Origin: Streptomyces sp. AJS327
GTDB lineage: Bacteria > Actinomycetota > Actinomycetes > Streptomycetales > Streptomycetaceae
Reading direction: 5' to 3'
Assembly (NCBI RefSeq): GCF_013450295.1
Contig: NZ_SKBR01000002.1
Location: 1,636,501 to 1,700,500, forward strand
DNA: 64,000 nucleotides
In this document: positions 18,021 through 26,756 of the stretch, one piece after another
How the letters are laid out: each line of letters starts with the position of its first letter
Numbering within the stretch: position 1 is the first letter of the stretch
The notes under the pieces: generated by a model
The model's database searches: none
What the model was told of the DNA's origin: nothing
What the model saw: the letters and a program-made list of their open reading frames with translations, nothing else
Program-made: the position numbers and the translations under genes

Positions 18021-18059
18021 AAATCTACGGTTCATGTGTACTGAACCACAGAAAGATTT
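18021..18059. promoter_or_regulatory. Nested inverted repeat in AT-rich divergent region
   Basis: An inner dyad GGTTCA-N7-TGAACC (18029-18047) is flanked by an outer dyad AAATCT (18021-18026) and AGATTT (18054-18059). The surrounding 17945-18085 is markedly more AT-rich than the rest of the window. It lies between the membrane protein (minus) and the LysR-type regulator (plus). LysR proteins bind interrupted dyads in such divergent regions, so this is a likely operator; no other feature was seen in 17929-18233. Confidence 0.5.
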
Positions 18060-18233
18060 GTGAAAGTGAATTGCAATCCTCGGGGTGGTACGGGCCGGTT
18101 GGCCCCGAATGGTGACCCGTCGTTGATGGCGACTCGGTTTCCCGTTGCTTCGCCCGTTTAGGATGCTGGGCCCGCACGCCACCGAACTCCCGTGTGGCGG
18201 CGGACAGATGGAGACAGACGACGAGAGGGCCTC

Positions 18234-19391
18234 ATGCCCCTGCCTGGCACGACGCAGATCCCCACCGGGCTGCTGGACACGACCATGGATCAGTTGCGGA
18301 CTCTCCTGGCCGTACACGAGGAGGGAACCGCGCTGGGGGCAGCGCGCCTCCTGGGGCGCGAACAGTCCAGCATCCAGAAGCAGTTGGACACCATGAACCG
18401 CAACCTGGGGGAGTTGTGCGGGGAACCGCTGGTACGCAAACGCGGCCGGGGTGAGCGCGTGCAGTTCACGGTGGCCGGAGAGGCCCTCGCCGACGTCGCG
18501 CGCGGCACCCTGGGCGAGTGGCTGGAGGGCCTGCGCAACGCCCGCGCCGGTCAGGGGCGCACCCTCGCGGTCGGGTCGACCCGCTACACCCTCGGCTACC
18601 TGCTCAACGCGGTCGAGCGGGTCAGCGACCAGTTCACCCGGGGCGGCGTCGAGCTGCGCATGGCCCACGTCCGCACCGGAAGTCTGCTGGCCAAGCTCCG
18701 CTCCGGCGAACTCGACCTGGTCTGCGGCAGCGTGGTGACCCGGGACGCCGCGGAGGACGACCCGCTGGACGGCATCGAGGTCATGGAGTGGCGGCGCAGC
18801 GGACTCGCCCTGGTGACCAACCTGGACGAAACCGAGCTTCCCGCCCGGCCGATGACCGTACGCGCCCTGGCCACCTCGCCGTTGGTCGTCTCCGCCGACG
18901 GGCTGATCTCCGACTTCCTCCGGGGCTGGTTCGGCGACGGCTACCGCGAACGGATGGAGATAGCCGCCGAGATCGACTCCGTGCCCTACGGCTTCGAACT
19001 GCTCCGCTCCGGCGTGCTGCGGGCCAGCATGCTGGTCACCGAGGGCATCGGGGAGGCCGTCTCGGAGGGCTGGATGACCGAGGCGCACGGCCTGCGCACC
19101 CTGCGTCTGGTCGAGGACGTCGGCCCGCGACAGCGGGTGCTGGTCGGCGCGTTCACCCGTCGTGGCGCACGGGCCGACCTGGGCTCCGCGCACCCGCTCA
19201 ACCAGCTCTGGTCCGCCCTGATCCGGGAGGACGTCCGCTGGCGGGCCTCGGCGCTCGAACCCGCCGCGCTCGGCGCCGCCTCCGCGGTGGTACGGGCCTC
19301 CGCTGGCCCGCACCGTCCGGCGGGCGTGCCCGCCGCCGACACACTGGACGCGGGCGGCGACGCCCGCCCCGGTGGGACGAGCGAACGGTAG
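18234..19391 (+). CDS. LysR-type transcriptional regulator
   Basis: 385 aa. N-terminal winged helix-turn-helix (MDQLRTLLAVHEEGTALGAARLLGREQSSIQKQLDTM, residues about 18-53) and a substrate-binding-like effector domain. The C-terminal ~60 residues, rich in Ala, Gly and Pro, extend beyond the usual ~300-aa LysR length. ATG 18234 has GAGAGGG upstream. Divergent from the membrane protein gene and likely its regulator. It converges on lutC, so control of the lactate operon is less likely. Confidence 0.8.
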   Translation: MPLPGTTQIPTGLLDTTMDQLRTLLAVHEEGTALGAARLLGREQSSIQKQLDTMNRNLGELCGEPLVRKRGRGERVQFTVAGEALADVARGTLGEWLEGLRNARAGQGRTLAVGSTRYTLGYLLNAVERVSDQFTRGGVELRMAHVRTGSLLAKLRSGELDLVCGSVVTRDAAEDDPLDGIEVMEWRRSGLALVTNLDETELPARPMTVRALATSPLVVSADGLISDFLRGWFGDGYRERMEIAAEIDSVPYGFELLRSGVLRASMLVTEGIGEAVSEGWMTEAHGLRTLRLVEDVGPRQRVLVGAFTRRGARADLGSAHPLNQLWSALIREDVRWRASALEPAALGAASAVVRASAGPHRPAGVPAADTLDAGGDARPGGTSER

Positions 19392-19474
19392 CCCCCGGAC
19401 GGATCAGCCCGAACGCCCGTTAGCCACCCGTGAGTTGGTGAAAGAGGGGTTGCCGCACCGGAGTTGACGGCGGT

Positions 19475-20131
19475 TCAGCCCGTGTCGTCCCGCTCCACGA
19501 GCACCACCTCCAGCAGCCGCGGCCCGTGCACGCCCTCGACGCGGTCGAGTTCGATGTCGCTGGTGGCCGAGGGGCCGGAGATCCACGTCAGCGGACGGCG
19601 CGGGTCCAGCCGGGGCAGCGCCTCCGCGACCGAGGCGACCAGCTGCTCGGGCACCCGCACCACGCAGATGTGGTGGTCCGGCACCAGGGTGTCCCGACGA
19701 CGCCCCTGGCCCGGCCCACCGTCCAGCACCAGCGTGCCGGTGTCCGCCACGGCCACCGCGCAACCGGTCACCACCGCGTCCACCGCGTCGAGTTGGCGGA
19801 GCGACAGCTCGTCCGGCTCCCTGACCCACCGCGCCGTTCCCGGCGGCAGCCACCCGGCGGGCACCCCCGGAGGCACGACGACCCGGCTGGCCTCCCGGGC
19901 ACGCAGCAACTCACCGATCAGCCCCGGGAGTTCCGCCGGAGCCGAACGGTGCACCCGCGCACGGTAGTCGGCGAGGTTCGTCGCCAGCAGCCGCGCCAGG
20001 CCCGCCGGTTCGGTGGCGGGCGGCGTCCTCCCGTAGTCCCGGAGGACCGGGGTGTCCTCCGGCCGCTCGTCCGGGGGCACGTCCGCGAGGGCCCGGCGGA
20101 TCCGGGAGAGCACGGTCGCCCGGCCGCTCAT
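19475..20131 (-). CDS. lutC: Lactate utilisation protein LutC (LUD domain)
   Basis: 218 aa, LUD-domain protein. The GPSATSDIELDRVEGVHGPRLLEVVLVE end block is characteristic of LutC/YkgG. Its ATG overlaps the lutB stop (GA/TG overlap at 20128-20131). With LutA and LutB it forms the iron-sulfur L-lactate oxidation complex that feeds pyruvate and electrons to the membrane. Confidence 0.9.
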   Translation of the reverse strand: MSGRATVLSRIRRALADVPPDERPEDTPVLRDYGRTPPATEPAGLARLLATNLADYRARVHRSAPAELPGLIGELLRAREASRVVVPPGVPAGWLPPGTARWVREPDELSLRQLDAVDAVVTGCAVAVADTGTLVLDGGPGQGRRRDTLVPDHHICVVRVPEQLVASVAEALPRLDPRRPLTWISGPSATSDIELDRVEGVHGPRLLEVVLVERDDTG

Positions 20132-21648
20132 CCGGCACCTCCCCGCCCGCCGTCCCCGGGGCGCTCACCGCCGTCCCCGGCGGGCTCGGCGCCCCGCGTC
20201 CGCCGCCACCAGTCCCGGAAGGACTCCGGCGGCAGCTCGGGAAGCTCCCGGGAGTCCGTCCACGCCGCCCCTGGTCCGGGCAGCCGCCGCGGGCGCACCG
20301 CGCGCACCCGGGCCGCCAGCCGCTGACCCGCCCGCACCGCGTACGGGCGGTCCAGCACCCAGCCCGCGGCGCGCAGCGCCGCCCGCTCCGCCGCGTGCCC
20401 CCGGGCCGGGCGGACGCGCACCCGCTGCCCGGCACGGGTGAACTCGCCGCCCTCCGCGACGCGTTCGCGCAGGTGCACCAGGACGTCCGGGATGTCGATG
20501 GCGACCGGGCAGACCTCGTAGCAGGCGCCGCAGAGCGTGGAGGCGTAGGGGAGCGAGGCGTCCAGCGCGGAGTCCGTCCCCCGGGTCTGCGGGGTGAGGA
20601 TCGCGCCGATCGGTCCCGGGTAGGCCGAACCGTAGGCGTGGCCGCCCGCCCGCTCGTAGACCGGGCAGACGTTGAGACAGGCCGAGCAGCGGATACAGCG
20701 CAGCGCCTGCCGCCCCACCCGGTCCGCCAGCGTGTCGGTGCGGCCGTTGTCCAGCAGCACCAGGTGGAAGGCGCGGGGACCGTCGTCCCCCGTGGTGCCC
20801 GTCCAGGTGGAGGTGTACGGGTTCATCCGCTCGGCCGTCGACGAACGGGGCAGCAGCTGGAGGAAGACCTCCAGGTCGCGCCAGCTCGGAACGGTCTTCT
20901 CGATGCCGACGACGGAGATCAGCGTCTCGGGAAGGGTCAGGCACATCCGGCCGTTGCCCTCCGACTCCACGACCACCAGGGTGCCGGTCTCCGCGACCAT
21001 GAAGTTGGCCCCCGAGATACCCACCTTCGCGCGCAGGAACTTCTCCCGCAGGTGCAGCCGGGCCGCCTCCGCCAGTTCCGCCGGATCGTCCGAGAGCCCC
21101 TCCGGAGCCGGACGGCCCCACTCGCCCATGTGAGCACGGAAGATGTCCCGGATCTGGGACCGGTCCCGGTGGATGGCGGGCACCAGCAGATGGGACGGCA
21201 GGTCGTCGCCCAACTGCACGATCAGCTCGGCCAGATCCGTCTCGTAGGCGTGGATCCCGGCGCGCTCCAGCGCCGCGTTGAGCCCGATCTCCTGGGTGGC
21301 CATCGACTTGACCTTGACGACCTCCCGCTCGCCCGTCTCCCGCACCAGCCGGGTGACGATCCGGTTGGCCTCCGCGGCGTCCACCGCCCAGTGGACCTGG
21401 CCGCCCGCCGCGGTGACGGACGCTTCCAACTCCTCCAGATAGTGGTCGAGATGGCGCAGCGTACGGTCCTTGATGGCGGCACCCGCCGCCCGCAGCCGCC
21501 GCCAGTCCGGCAGTTCGGCGACGGCGGCGGCCCGTTTCGCGCGGATCGTGTGCGTGGCGTGCGTGAGGTTACGCCGCAACCGCGCGTCCCGGACGCTGGT
21601 TTGGGCCGCCCGGGGAAAGCTCGGCTGGTCCGGATCGGGGGTGTTCAC
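20128..21648 (-). CDS. lutB: Lactate utilisation iron-sulfur protein LutB
   Basis: 506 aa. N-terminal LUD domain (ISGANFMVAETGTLVVVESEGNGR) followed by ferredoxin-type clusters: CIRCSACLNVCPVY and CGACYEVCPVAIDIP (CxxCxxCxxxCP twice), then a C-terminal LutB region. The GTG start at 21648 has GGGAGG upstream and overlaps the lutA stop (GTGA). Electron-transfer subunit of the lactate oxidation complex. Confidence 0.92.
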   Translation of the reverse strand: MNTPDPDQPSFPRAAQTSVRDARLRRNLTHATHTIRAKRAAAVAELPDWRRLRAAGAAIKDRTLRHLDHYLEELEASVTAAGGQVHWAVDAAEANRIVTRLVRETGEREVVKVKSMATQEIGLNAALERAGIHAYETDLAELIVQLGDDLPSHLLVPAIHRDRSQIRDIFRAHMGEWGRPAPEGLSDDPAELAEAARLHLREKFLRAKVGISGANFMVAETGTLVVVESEGNGRMCLTLPETLISVVGIEKTVPSWRDLEVFLQLLPRSSTAERMNPYTSTWTGTTGDDGPRAFHLVLLDNGRTDTLADRVGRQALRCIRCSACLNVCPVYERAGGHAYGSAYPGPIGAILTPQTRGTDSALDASLPYASTLCGACYEVCPVAIDIPDVLVHLRERVAEGGEFTRAGQRVRVRPARGHAAERAALRAAGWVLDRPYAVRAGQRLAARVRAVRPRRLPGPGAAWTDSRELPELPPESFRDWWRRTRGAEPAGDGGERPGDGGRGGAG

Positions 21649-22418
21649 CGTGGGGCCTCCCTCGCCGTCCGCACGTTCTCCTCGGTGCTCGCCAGGATCT
21701 CCGCGAGGTGCACCGGACGCGGCGCCGAACCCCGCCGGGACAGCACCCCACCGATGTGCAGCAGGCAGGAGCTGTCCACCGCGCACACCGCGTACGCCCC
21801 GCTCTCCTCGACGTTCCGCGCCTTGTCGGCGCCCATCGCCGCCGACACCGCGGGGTTCTTCAGCGCGAAGGTGCCGCCGAAGCCGCAGCACTCCTCCGCG
21901 CCCCGCAACTCACGCAGCTCCAATCCCCGCACCGCGCCGAGCAGTTGACGAGGGCGGTCACCCAGCCCCAGCGACCGCAGCCCGTGACAGGCCGGGTGGT
22001 AGGTCACCGGATGCGGGTAGTACGCGCCGACGTCCACCACCCCCAGCACATCGACCAGGAACTCCGTCAGCTCGTATGTACGGGACGCCAACTCCATCGC
22101 CATCTCGGCGAGTTCACCACCCCGGCCGTCGGCCTCCGCCTTCTCGCCCAGCCGCCGGTAGCCCTCCCGCACCATCGCGGCGCAGGAGCCCGACGGCACG
22201 ACGACGTGGTCGTACCCCGCGAAGACCCGCGCGCACCGCCGCGCCAGTGGCTCCGCCACCCGCCGGTAGCCCGTGTTGTACTGCGGCTGGCCGCAGCAGG
22301 TCTGCCCCTCCGGGAAGTCCACCCCCACCCCGAGCCGCTCCAGCAGCGTCACCACGGCACGTCCGGTGCCGGGATACAGGGTGTCGTTGACGCAGGTGAC
22401 GAACAGCGCTACCCGCAC
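21645..22418 (-). CDS. lutA: Lactate utilisation protein LutA (CCG-domain)
   Basis: 257 aa. Two CCG cysteine-rich domains, TCCGQPQYNTG (around 45) and EECCGFGG (around 185), as in heterodisulfide-reductase/GlcF-like subunits. GTG 22418 was chosen because GGAGG sits five bases upstream and the FVTCVND block follows immediately. First gene of lutABC. Confidence 0.92.
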   Translation of the reverse strand: MRVALFVTCVNDTLYPGTGRAVVTLLERLGVGVDFPEGQTCCGQPQYNTGYRRVAEPLARRCARVFAGYDHVVVPSGSCAAMVREGYRRLGEKAEADGRGGELAEMAMELASRTYELTEFLVDVLGVVDVGAYYPHPVTYHPACHGLRSLGLGDRPRQLLGAVRGLELRELRGAEECCGFGGTFALKNPAVSAAMGADKARNVEESGAYAVCAVDSSCLLHIGGVLSRRGSAPRPVHLAEILASTEENVRTAREAPR

Positions 22419-22634
22419 ACCGCCCTCCTTCCGCACACCGCAGGGAGACGTCCGGGCACACGCCGGAGCACCGTCCCGGCAGGTACGTGCCCGCCCCGCC
22501 ATACTGCCCCAGCACGGCCGATCGCGCAGCGCCCCGTCCGCACCTCCCGCCCCGCCCGTGTCTCCCGACCGTCCCGTCCGCCCGTGCCTCCCGCCTCGCT
22601 CCGGGCGCCACCACGGTACGAGACCGCCTCCCGC

Positions 22635-23744
22635 CTAGGAGGCCGCGGCCAGGGCGGCGCCGTCCGGAGTACGGAGCAGCGCGCGCACCTCACGGGCCGC
22701 CGCCCGGCCGGCGCGCGTCGCCCCGACCGTGCTCGCCGACGGCCCGTACCCCACCAGCCACACCCGCGGATCACGGACCGCCCGGGTCCCCTCCAGCCGG
22801 ATCCCGCCGCCCGGCTCCCGCAGCCGCAGCGGCGCCAGATGGTCCACCACCGGGCGGAACCCCGTCGCCCACAGCACCGTGTCGACCCGGAGCCCGGTCC
22901 CGTCCGCCCAGTGCACCCCGCCTGGCGTGAACCGCTCGAACAGCGGCAGCCGCTCCAGCAGCCCGCTCTCCAGCCCCCTCCGTACCTCCTCGGACAGGGG
23001 AAGTCCCGTCACACTGACGACGCTGCGCGGCGGCAGCCCCCGGCGCACCCGGTCCTCCACGCTCGCGACCGCCGCCCGCCCCTGGTCCTCGTCGAACGGG
23101 CCCGAACGGAACGCGGGCGGCCTCCGCGTCACCCAGTACGTGCGGGCCGCGGTGCCCGCCAGCTCCAGCAGGTGCTGCACGGCGGAGGTGCCGCCGCCCA
23201 CCACCAGTACCCGCCTGCCCCGGAACGGTTCGGTGTCCGGCCCCCGGTAGTCCGCGGTGTGCAGCTGCCGTCCGGCGAAGCTCTCCTGACCGGGGAAACG
23301 CGGCCAGAACGGCCGCTCCCAAGTACCCGTCGCGTTGACCACGGCGCGCGTCCGCCACACTCCCGCCGAACTCTCCACGAGCAGCCCGCCCGCCCGCGCC
23401 GGATCCTCCCGGACCGCCCGCACCCGCACCGGCCGCCGCACCCCGAGACCGTGCGCCGCCTCGTACGCCGCGAAGTAGCCGCCCACCACCTCCGAAGCGG
23501 GCCGGTCCGGATCGGCGCCGGTCAGCGCCATTCCGGGCAGGGCGTGCACCCCGTGCGCCCTGCCGTACGTCAGCGTCGGCCAGCGGTACTGCCACGCCCC
23601 ACCCGGCGCGGGCGAGGCGTCCAGCACCACGGGCTCCCCCTCCGGCAGCGGCCCGCCCCGGCGCAGGTGATAGGCGGTCGACAGCCCCGCCTGCCCCGCC
23701 CCGATCACGACCACCGGCGCGCTCCCGGCCTCCACGCTCTCCAT
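22635..23744 (-). CDS. Flavin-containing monooxygenase-like NAD(P)/FAD oxidoreductase
   Basis: 369 aa. FAD-binding GAGQAGLS at residues about 15-22, a second Rossmann motif VVGGGTSAVQ near 165 for NADPH, and WATGFRP near the end (the ATG-type motif of flavoprotein monooxygenases). Similar to CzcO/putative flavin monooxygenases. Substrate unknown. Start ATG 23744, close to the FAD motif. Single gene, transcribed toward lutA. Confidence 0.85.
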   Translation of the reverse strand: MESVEAGSAPVVVIGAGQAGLSTAYHLRRGGPLPEGEPVVLDASPAPGGAWQYRWPTLTYGRAHGVHALPGMALTGADPDRPASEVVGGYFAAYEAAHGLGVRRPVRVRAVREDPARAGGLLVESSAGVWRTRAVVNATGTWERPFWPRFPGQESFAGRQLHTADYRGPDTEPFRGRRVLVVGGGTSAVQHLLELAGTAARTYWVTRRPPAFRSGPFDEDQGRAAVASVEDRVRRGLPPRSVVSVTGLPLSEEVRRGLESGLLERLPLFERFTPGGVHWADGTGLRVDTVLWATGFRPVVDHLAPLRLREPGGGIRLEGTRAVRDPRVWLVGYGPSASTVGATRAGRAAAREVRALLRTPDGAALAAAS

Positions 23745-23982
23745 GACGACGACAACCACCCACCACCCCCGAACCTTCCCCACCCCCGATCCATCCCGCG
23801 CCCCGGCCCGTCCGGTCCGGTCCCGCCCGGGACCGGACCGGACGGGCCCACCGGGAGCAGACACCCCCGTGGCGTGGCTCGGCGGGGCCGACCCGGGCTC
23901 ACCCGGGCCGACCCGGTCGGGCACCCCCCCACCGGTGCCCCGAGGCTCCCGCTCGACCCCGCCGGACGGGCAGGATGGCCCC

Positions 23983-24405
23983 ATGAGCGACGCCCTGCGC
24001 ACCACCGTCCTGAACATCACCACCGGCTCCGCCGAGACCGTCACCGACCTCACCCGGGACTGCGCGGACTTCCTGACCCGGGTCGCCGACGGCCGGGACG
24101 GGCTGCTGAACGTCTTCGTCCCCCACGCCACCGCCGGGGTAGCCGTCCTGGAGACCGGCGCGGGCAGCGACCACGACCTGCTCGCCGCCCTCCACGACCT
24201 GCTCCCCGCCGACGACCGCTGGCGCCACCGGCACGGCAGCCCCGGCCACGGCCGCGACCACGTCCTCCCCGCGATCGTCCCCCCACACGCCACCCTCCCC
24301 GTCCTCGGCGGCAGCCTCGAACTCGGCACCTGGCAGTCCGTCTGCCTCGTCGACACGAACGTCGACAACCCCGACCGGAAGGTCCGGCTGAGCTTCCTGG
24401 GGTGA
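23983..24405 (+). CDS. YjbQ family protein (UPF0047)
   Basis: 140 aa, the usual family length. Contains NVFVPHATAGVAVLE, HRHGSPGHGRDHVLPAI and the final GTWQSVCLVD block of YjbQ proteins, which have secondary thiamine-phosphate synthase activity and a conserved His set. True cellular role unresolved. Single gene. Confidence 0.9.
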   Translation: MSDALRTTVLNITTGSAETVTDLTRDCADFLTRVADGRDGLLNVFVPHATAGVAVLETGAGSDHDLLAALHDLLPADDRWRHRHGSPGHGRDHVLPAIVPPHATLPVLGGSLELGTWQSVCLVDTNVDNPDRKVRLSFLG

Positions 24406-24456
24406 ACGAGATCGTCCTGGGACGGGGGAGTTGCCGCCCCGGGCCTCGGCCCCGGG

Positions 24457-25683
24457 TCAGTGGGCGGAGCCGGGGAGGTCGACGCCGCTGATCTCGTTCG
24501 GGGCCGAGGGCAGCGAGGCCGTGCGCGTCTTCTCGCCGGACTCCAGGTCGACCGTGTGCAGCTTCTTCTTCTCCGGCTCGGTGACGTACGCCGTGTGGTC
24601 CCGTACGAAGAGGGTGGGACGGGCCTGCTGCCAGTCCAGCGGTTCGCGCCACTCATCGGTGACCGTAAGGGACTTGGTGACCTCGCCGCTGTCCGGGTCG
24701 ATGGTGTGGAGCTTGCCGTCGGTGCCGAGGACGAGGCCCTCGCCGTGCGGGCCGCGGGCGAGCGAGCGGAAGCTGTAGCTCGTGCCGAGGTCCACGAGCT
24801 TCAGCTTGCCGGTCTCGGTGTTGATGAGGGCGACGCGCTCGGGGCGTTCGAGCTCGGCGTCCTCGTCGGTCTTGTAGTCGCCGAGGACGACGGGGGAGTC
24901 GTCGGAGCCGGCCTGGTTGCCGATGCGGCCGTACTCGTCGGGGCTGTCGATCTTCTTGATCTTGCCGTCGCGGTAGAGGAGTACGCCGTCCTGGCAGCCG
25001 ATCACCACGGCCTCGCCCTTCGCGGTCGCCTCGCCGTGGACACCGGGGCAGTCCTCGCTGCGGGTGACTTCCTCGCGGTCCTTGTTGAGCACGGTGATGC
25101 CCGTGCCGCCGTCCTTGTCGCCGAGGGTGGTGACGAGTTCGCCGTTCGCGAGCTCCACGGCCACGCCGTGGTGGGGGGACTTCGAGGTGTGGGAGGTGGT
25201 CTCGGGCTTGCCGTCGCCGAGGTCCTCGGGATCGAAGATCGTGATCTCGCCGGTGCCGTCGGTGAAGAGGACGGTCTTGCCCGCGTGCCGTACCACGTGT
25301 CCGGGTTCGGCGCCGGGGAACTCGACGTCGGTCAGCTCGGCCGCGCCCGCGTCCAAGAGCTGGAAGCCCTTTGAGGTGGAGACCACGACGTGCCGGTCGT
25401 CCCCGGCCGGGTTGACGCGGTTGAAGCCCTTGAGCGGGATGTCCTCGACGACCTTCAGTGACTTGCCGTCCAGTACGTGGAGGCCGCCGTCGTACGTGGC
25501 GACGAGCGGTTCGGTGGCCTTGGCGGGCTTCTTGTCCTCGGTGGAGCCGGCGCCCTTCCCGTCGTCGCCGCTCTCGCCGCAGGCGGTCAGGATCAGGGCG
25601 GCGGCGAACGTCGCGCTGAGCGTGGTGAGGGCGCGCGCCGTACGGCCCGTACCCGCGGGCGTGTGGGCAGGGGTGGGTGACAT
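24457..25683 (-). CDS. AztD-like zinc metallochaperone lipoprotein (second copy)
   Basis: 408 aa. Lipoprotein signal with a LTAC lipobox (ALILTACGES), then a beta-propeller-like body with repeated DGK/VLDGK strands. It resembles the AztD product encoded two genes upstream, including the closing LPSAPNE motif (LPSAPTH there). AztD proteins hand zinc to the AztC binding protein outside the membrane. It is the last gene of the minus-strand aztB-D-C block, 56 nt after aztC. Confidence 0.8.
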   Translation of the reverse strand: MSPTPAHTPAGTGRTARALTTLSATFAAALILTACGESGDDGKGAGSTEDKKPAKATEPLVATYDGGLHVLDGKSLKVVEDIPLKGFNRVNPAGDDRHVVVSTSKGFQLLDAGAAELTDVEFPGAEPGHVVRHAGKTVLFTDGTGEITIFDPEDLGDGKPETTSHTSKSPHHGVAVELANGELVTTLGDKDGGTGITVLNKDREEVTRSEDCPGVHGEATAKGEAVVIGCQDGVLLYRDGKIKKIDSPDEYGRIGNQAGSDDSPVVLGDYKTDEDAELERPERVALINTETGKLKLVDLGTSYSFRSLARGPHGEGLVLGTDGKLHTIDPDSGEVTKSLTVTDEWREPLDWQQARPTLFVRDHTAYVTEPEKKKLHTVDLESGEKTRTASLPSAPNEISGVDLPGSAH

Positions 25684-25739
25684 GGCTGGATTCCTTCGTT
25701 CGATGGGTGGGTGTGGGAAGCGCGTGGTCGCCGCCGCGG

Positions 25740-26756
25740 CTAGGCGGGGCGCAGCCCTTCGACGATGGCTTTCGCGTTCGCGCGGCTCATCTGGAGGTAC
25801 GTCGCGGCGCCGTCACCCCTGTTCGTCAGGGACTCGGTGAAGAGCGGGACGACGTCGACGTCCAACCGCGCCTCGTCCTTGAGGACTTGGGCGAGCCGGT
25901 CGGGTCTGCTGGAGTCCACGAAGATGGTCGGTACGTCCGCCGTCTCGATCGCGTCGGCCAGCGACGCGAGGTCGGCGGCGCTCGGTGAGGCGAGCGTCGT
26001 ACCGCTCGGGACGACCGCGCCGACGACGCGGAAGCCGTAGCGGTCGGCGAGGTAGCCGAAGACGTGGTGGTTGGTGACCAGGCTGCGCCGCTGGCGCGGG
26101 ATCTTCGCGAACTGCCCGGTCATCCAGTCGTCGAGGGCCTGGATCCGCTTGCCGTACGCCGCCCCGGCGGCCTCGATCCGCTGCTCGTCGACGCCGTCGA
26201 CGTGTTCGGCGATCTTGGCCGTCAGCAGCCGTACGGCCTTCGCCACGCGGGCGGGGTCGGTCCAGAAGTGCGGGTCGGGCTCGCCCTCGCTCTCGTCGGA
26301 GAGGTACGTCAGCGGGTCCACCCGCTCGCCGACGGCGACAGTGGGGACGCCCGCCTCCTTCGCCGCGTCGACGTGCCGCAGAACGTTCTCCTCCAGCCCG
26401 AGCCCGTTGTGCACGACGAGGTCGGCCTGCTCCAGCTCGGCCGCCTGATGGGCGGAGACGCCGAAGGAGTGCGGGTCGGCGTTCGGCTTCATCAGCACCG
26501 TGACCTCGGCCTGGTCGCCGACGACGTTGCGGGTGAGGTCGCCGAGGATGTTGGTGGTCACGACGACCGTCGGCGGCCGGTCCTCGGCGGTCCCGCAGCC
26601 GCCGAGCAGTGGCGGGAGGAGGGCGGCGAGGACGAGGGCGGTCACCAGTCGGCGTGTCCGCGCGGTACGCCGCGCGGAGCGGGCCTGGTCCGCGGCGGGT
26701 GTCCGGGCCGCGGTGCGTGCCGGGCTCGCGGTGCGGGCGCGTCGGCCGTGCGTCAT
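25740..26756 (-). CDS. aztC: Zinc ABC transporter substrate-binding lipoprotein AztC
   Basis: 338 aa. Long basic N-terminus, lipobox LGGC, then a cluster A-I metal-binding fold: TTNILGDLTRNVVGD, PNADPHSFG (first His ligand), DPHFWTDPARVAKAV, TNHHVFGYLADRYGF and the FVDSSRPDRLA end. The ATG overlaps the aztD stop (ATGA). Captures zinc and delivers it to AztB. Confidence 0.9.
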   Translation of the reverse strand: MTHGRRARTASPARTAARTPAADQARSARRTARTRRLVTALVLAALLPPLLGGCGTAEDRPPTVVVTTNILGDLTRNVVGDQAEVTVLMKPNADPHSFGVSAHQAAELEQADLVVHNGLGLEENVLRHVDAAKEAGVPTVAVGERVDPLTYLSDESEGEPDPHFWTDPARVAKAVRLLTAKIAEHVDGVDEQRIEAAGAAYGKRIQALDDWMTGQFAKIPRQRRSLVTNHHVFGYLADRYGFRVVGAVVPSGTTLASPSAADLASLADAIETADVPTIFVDSSRPDRLAQVLKDEARLDVDVVPLFTESLTNRGDGAATYLQMSRANAKAIVEGLRPA

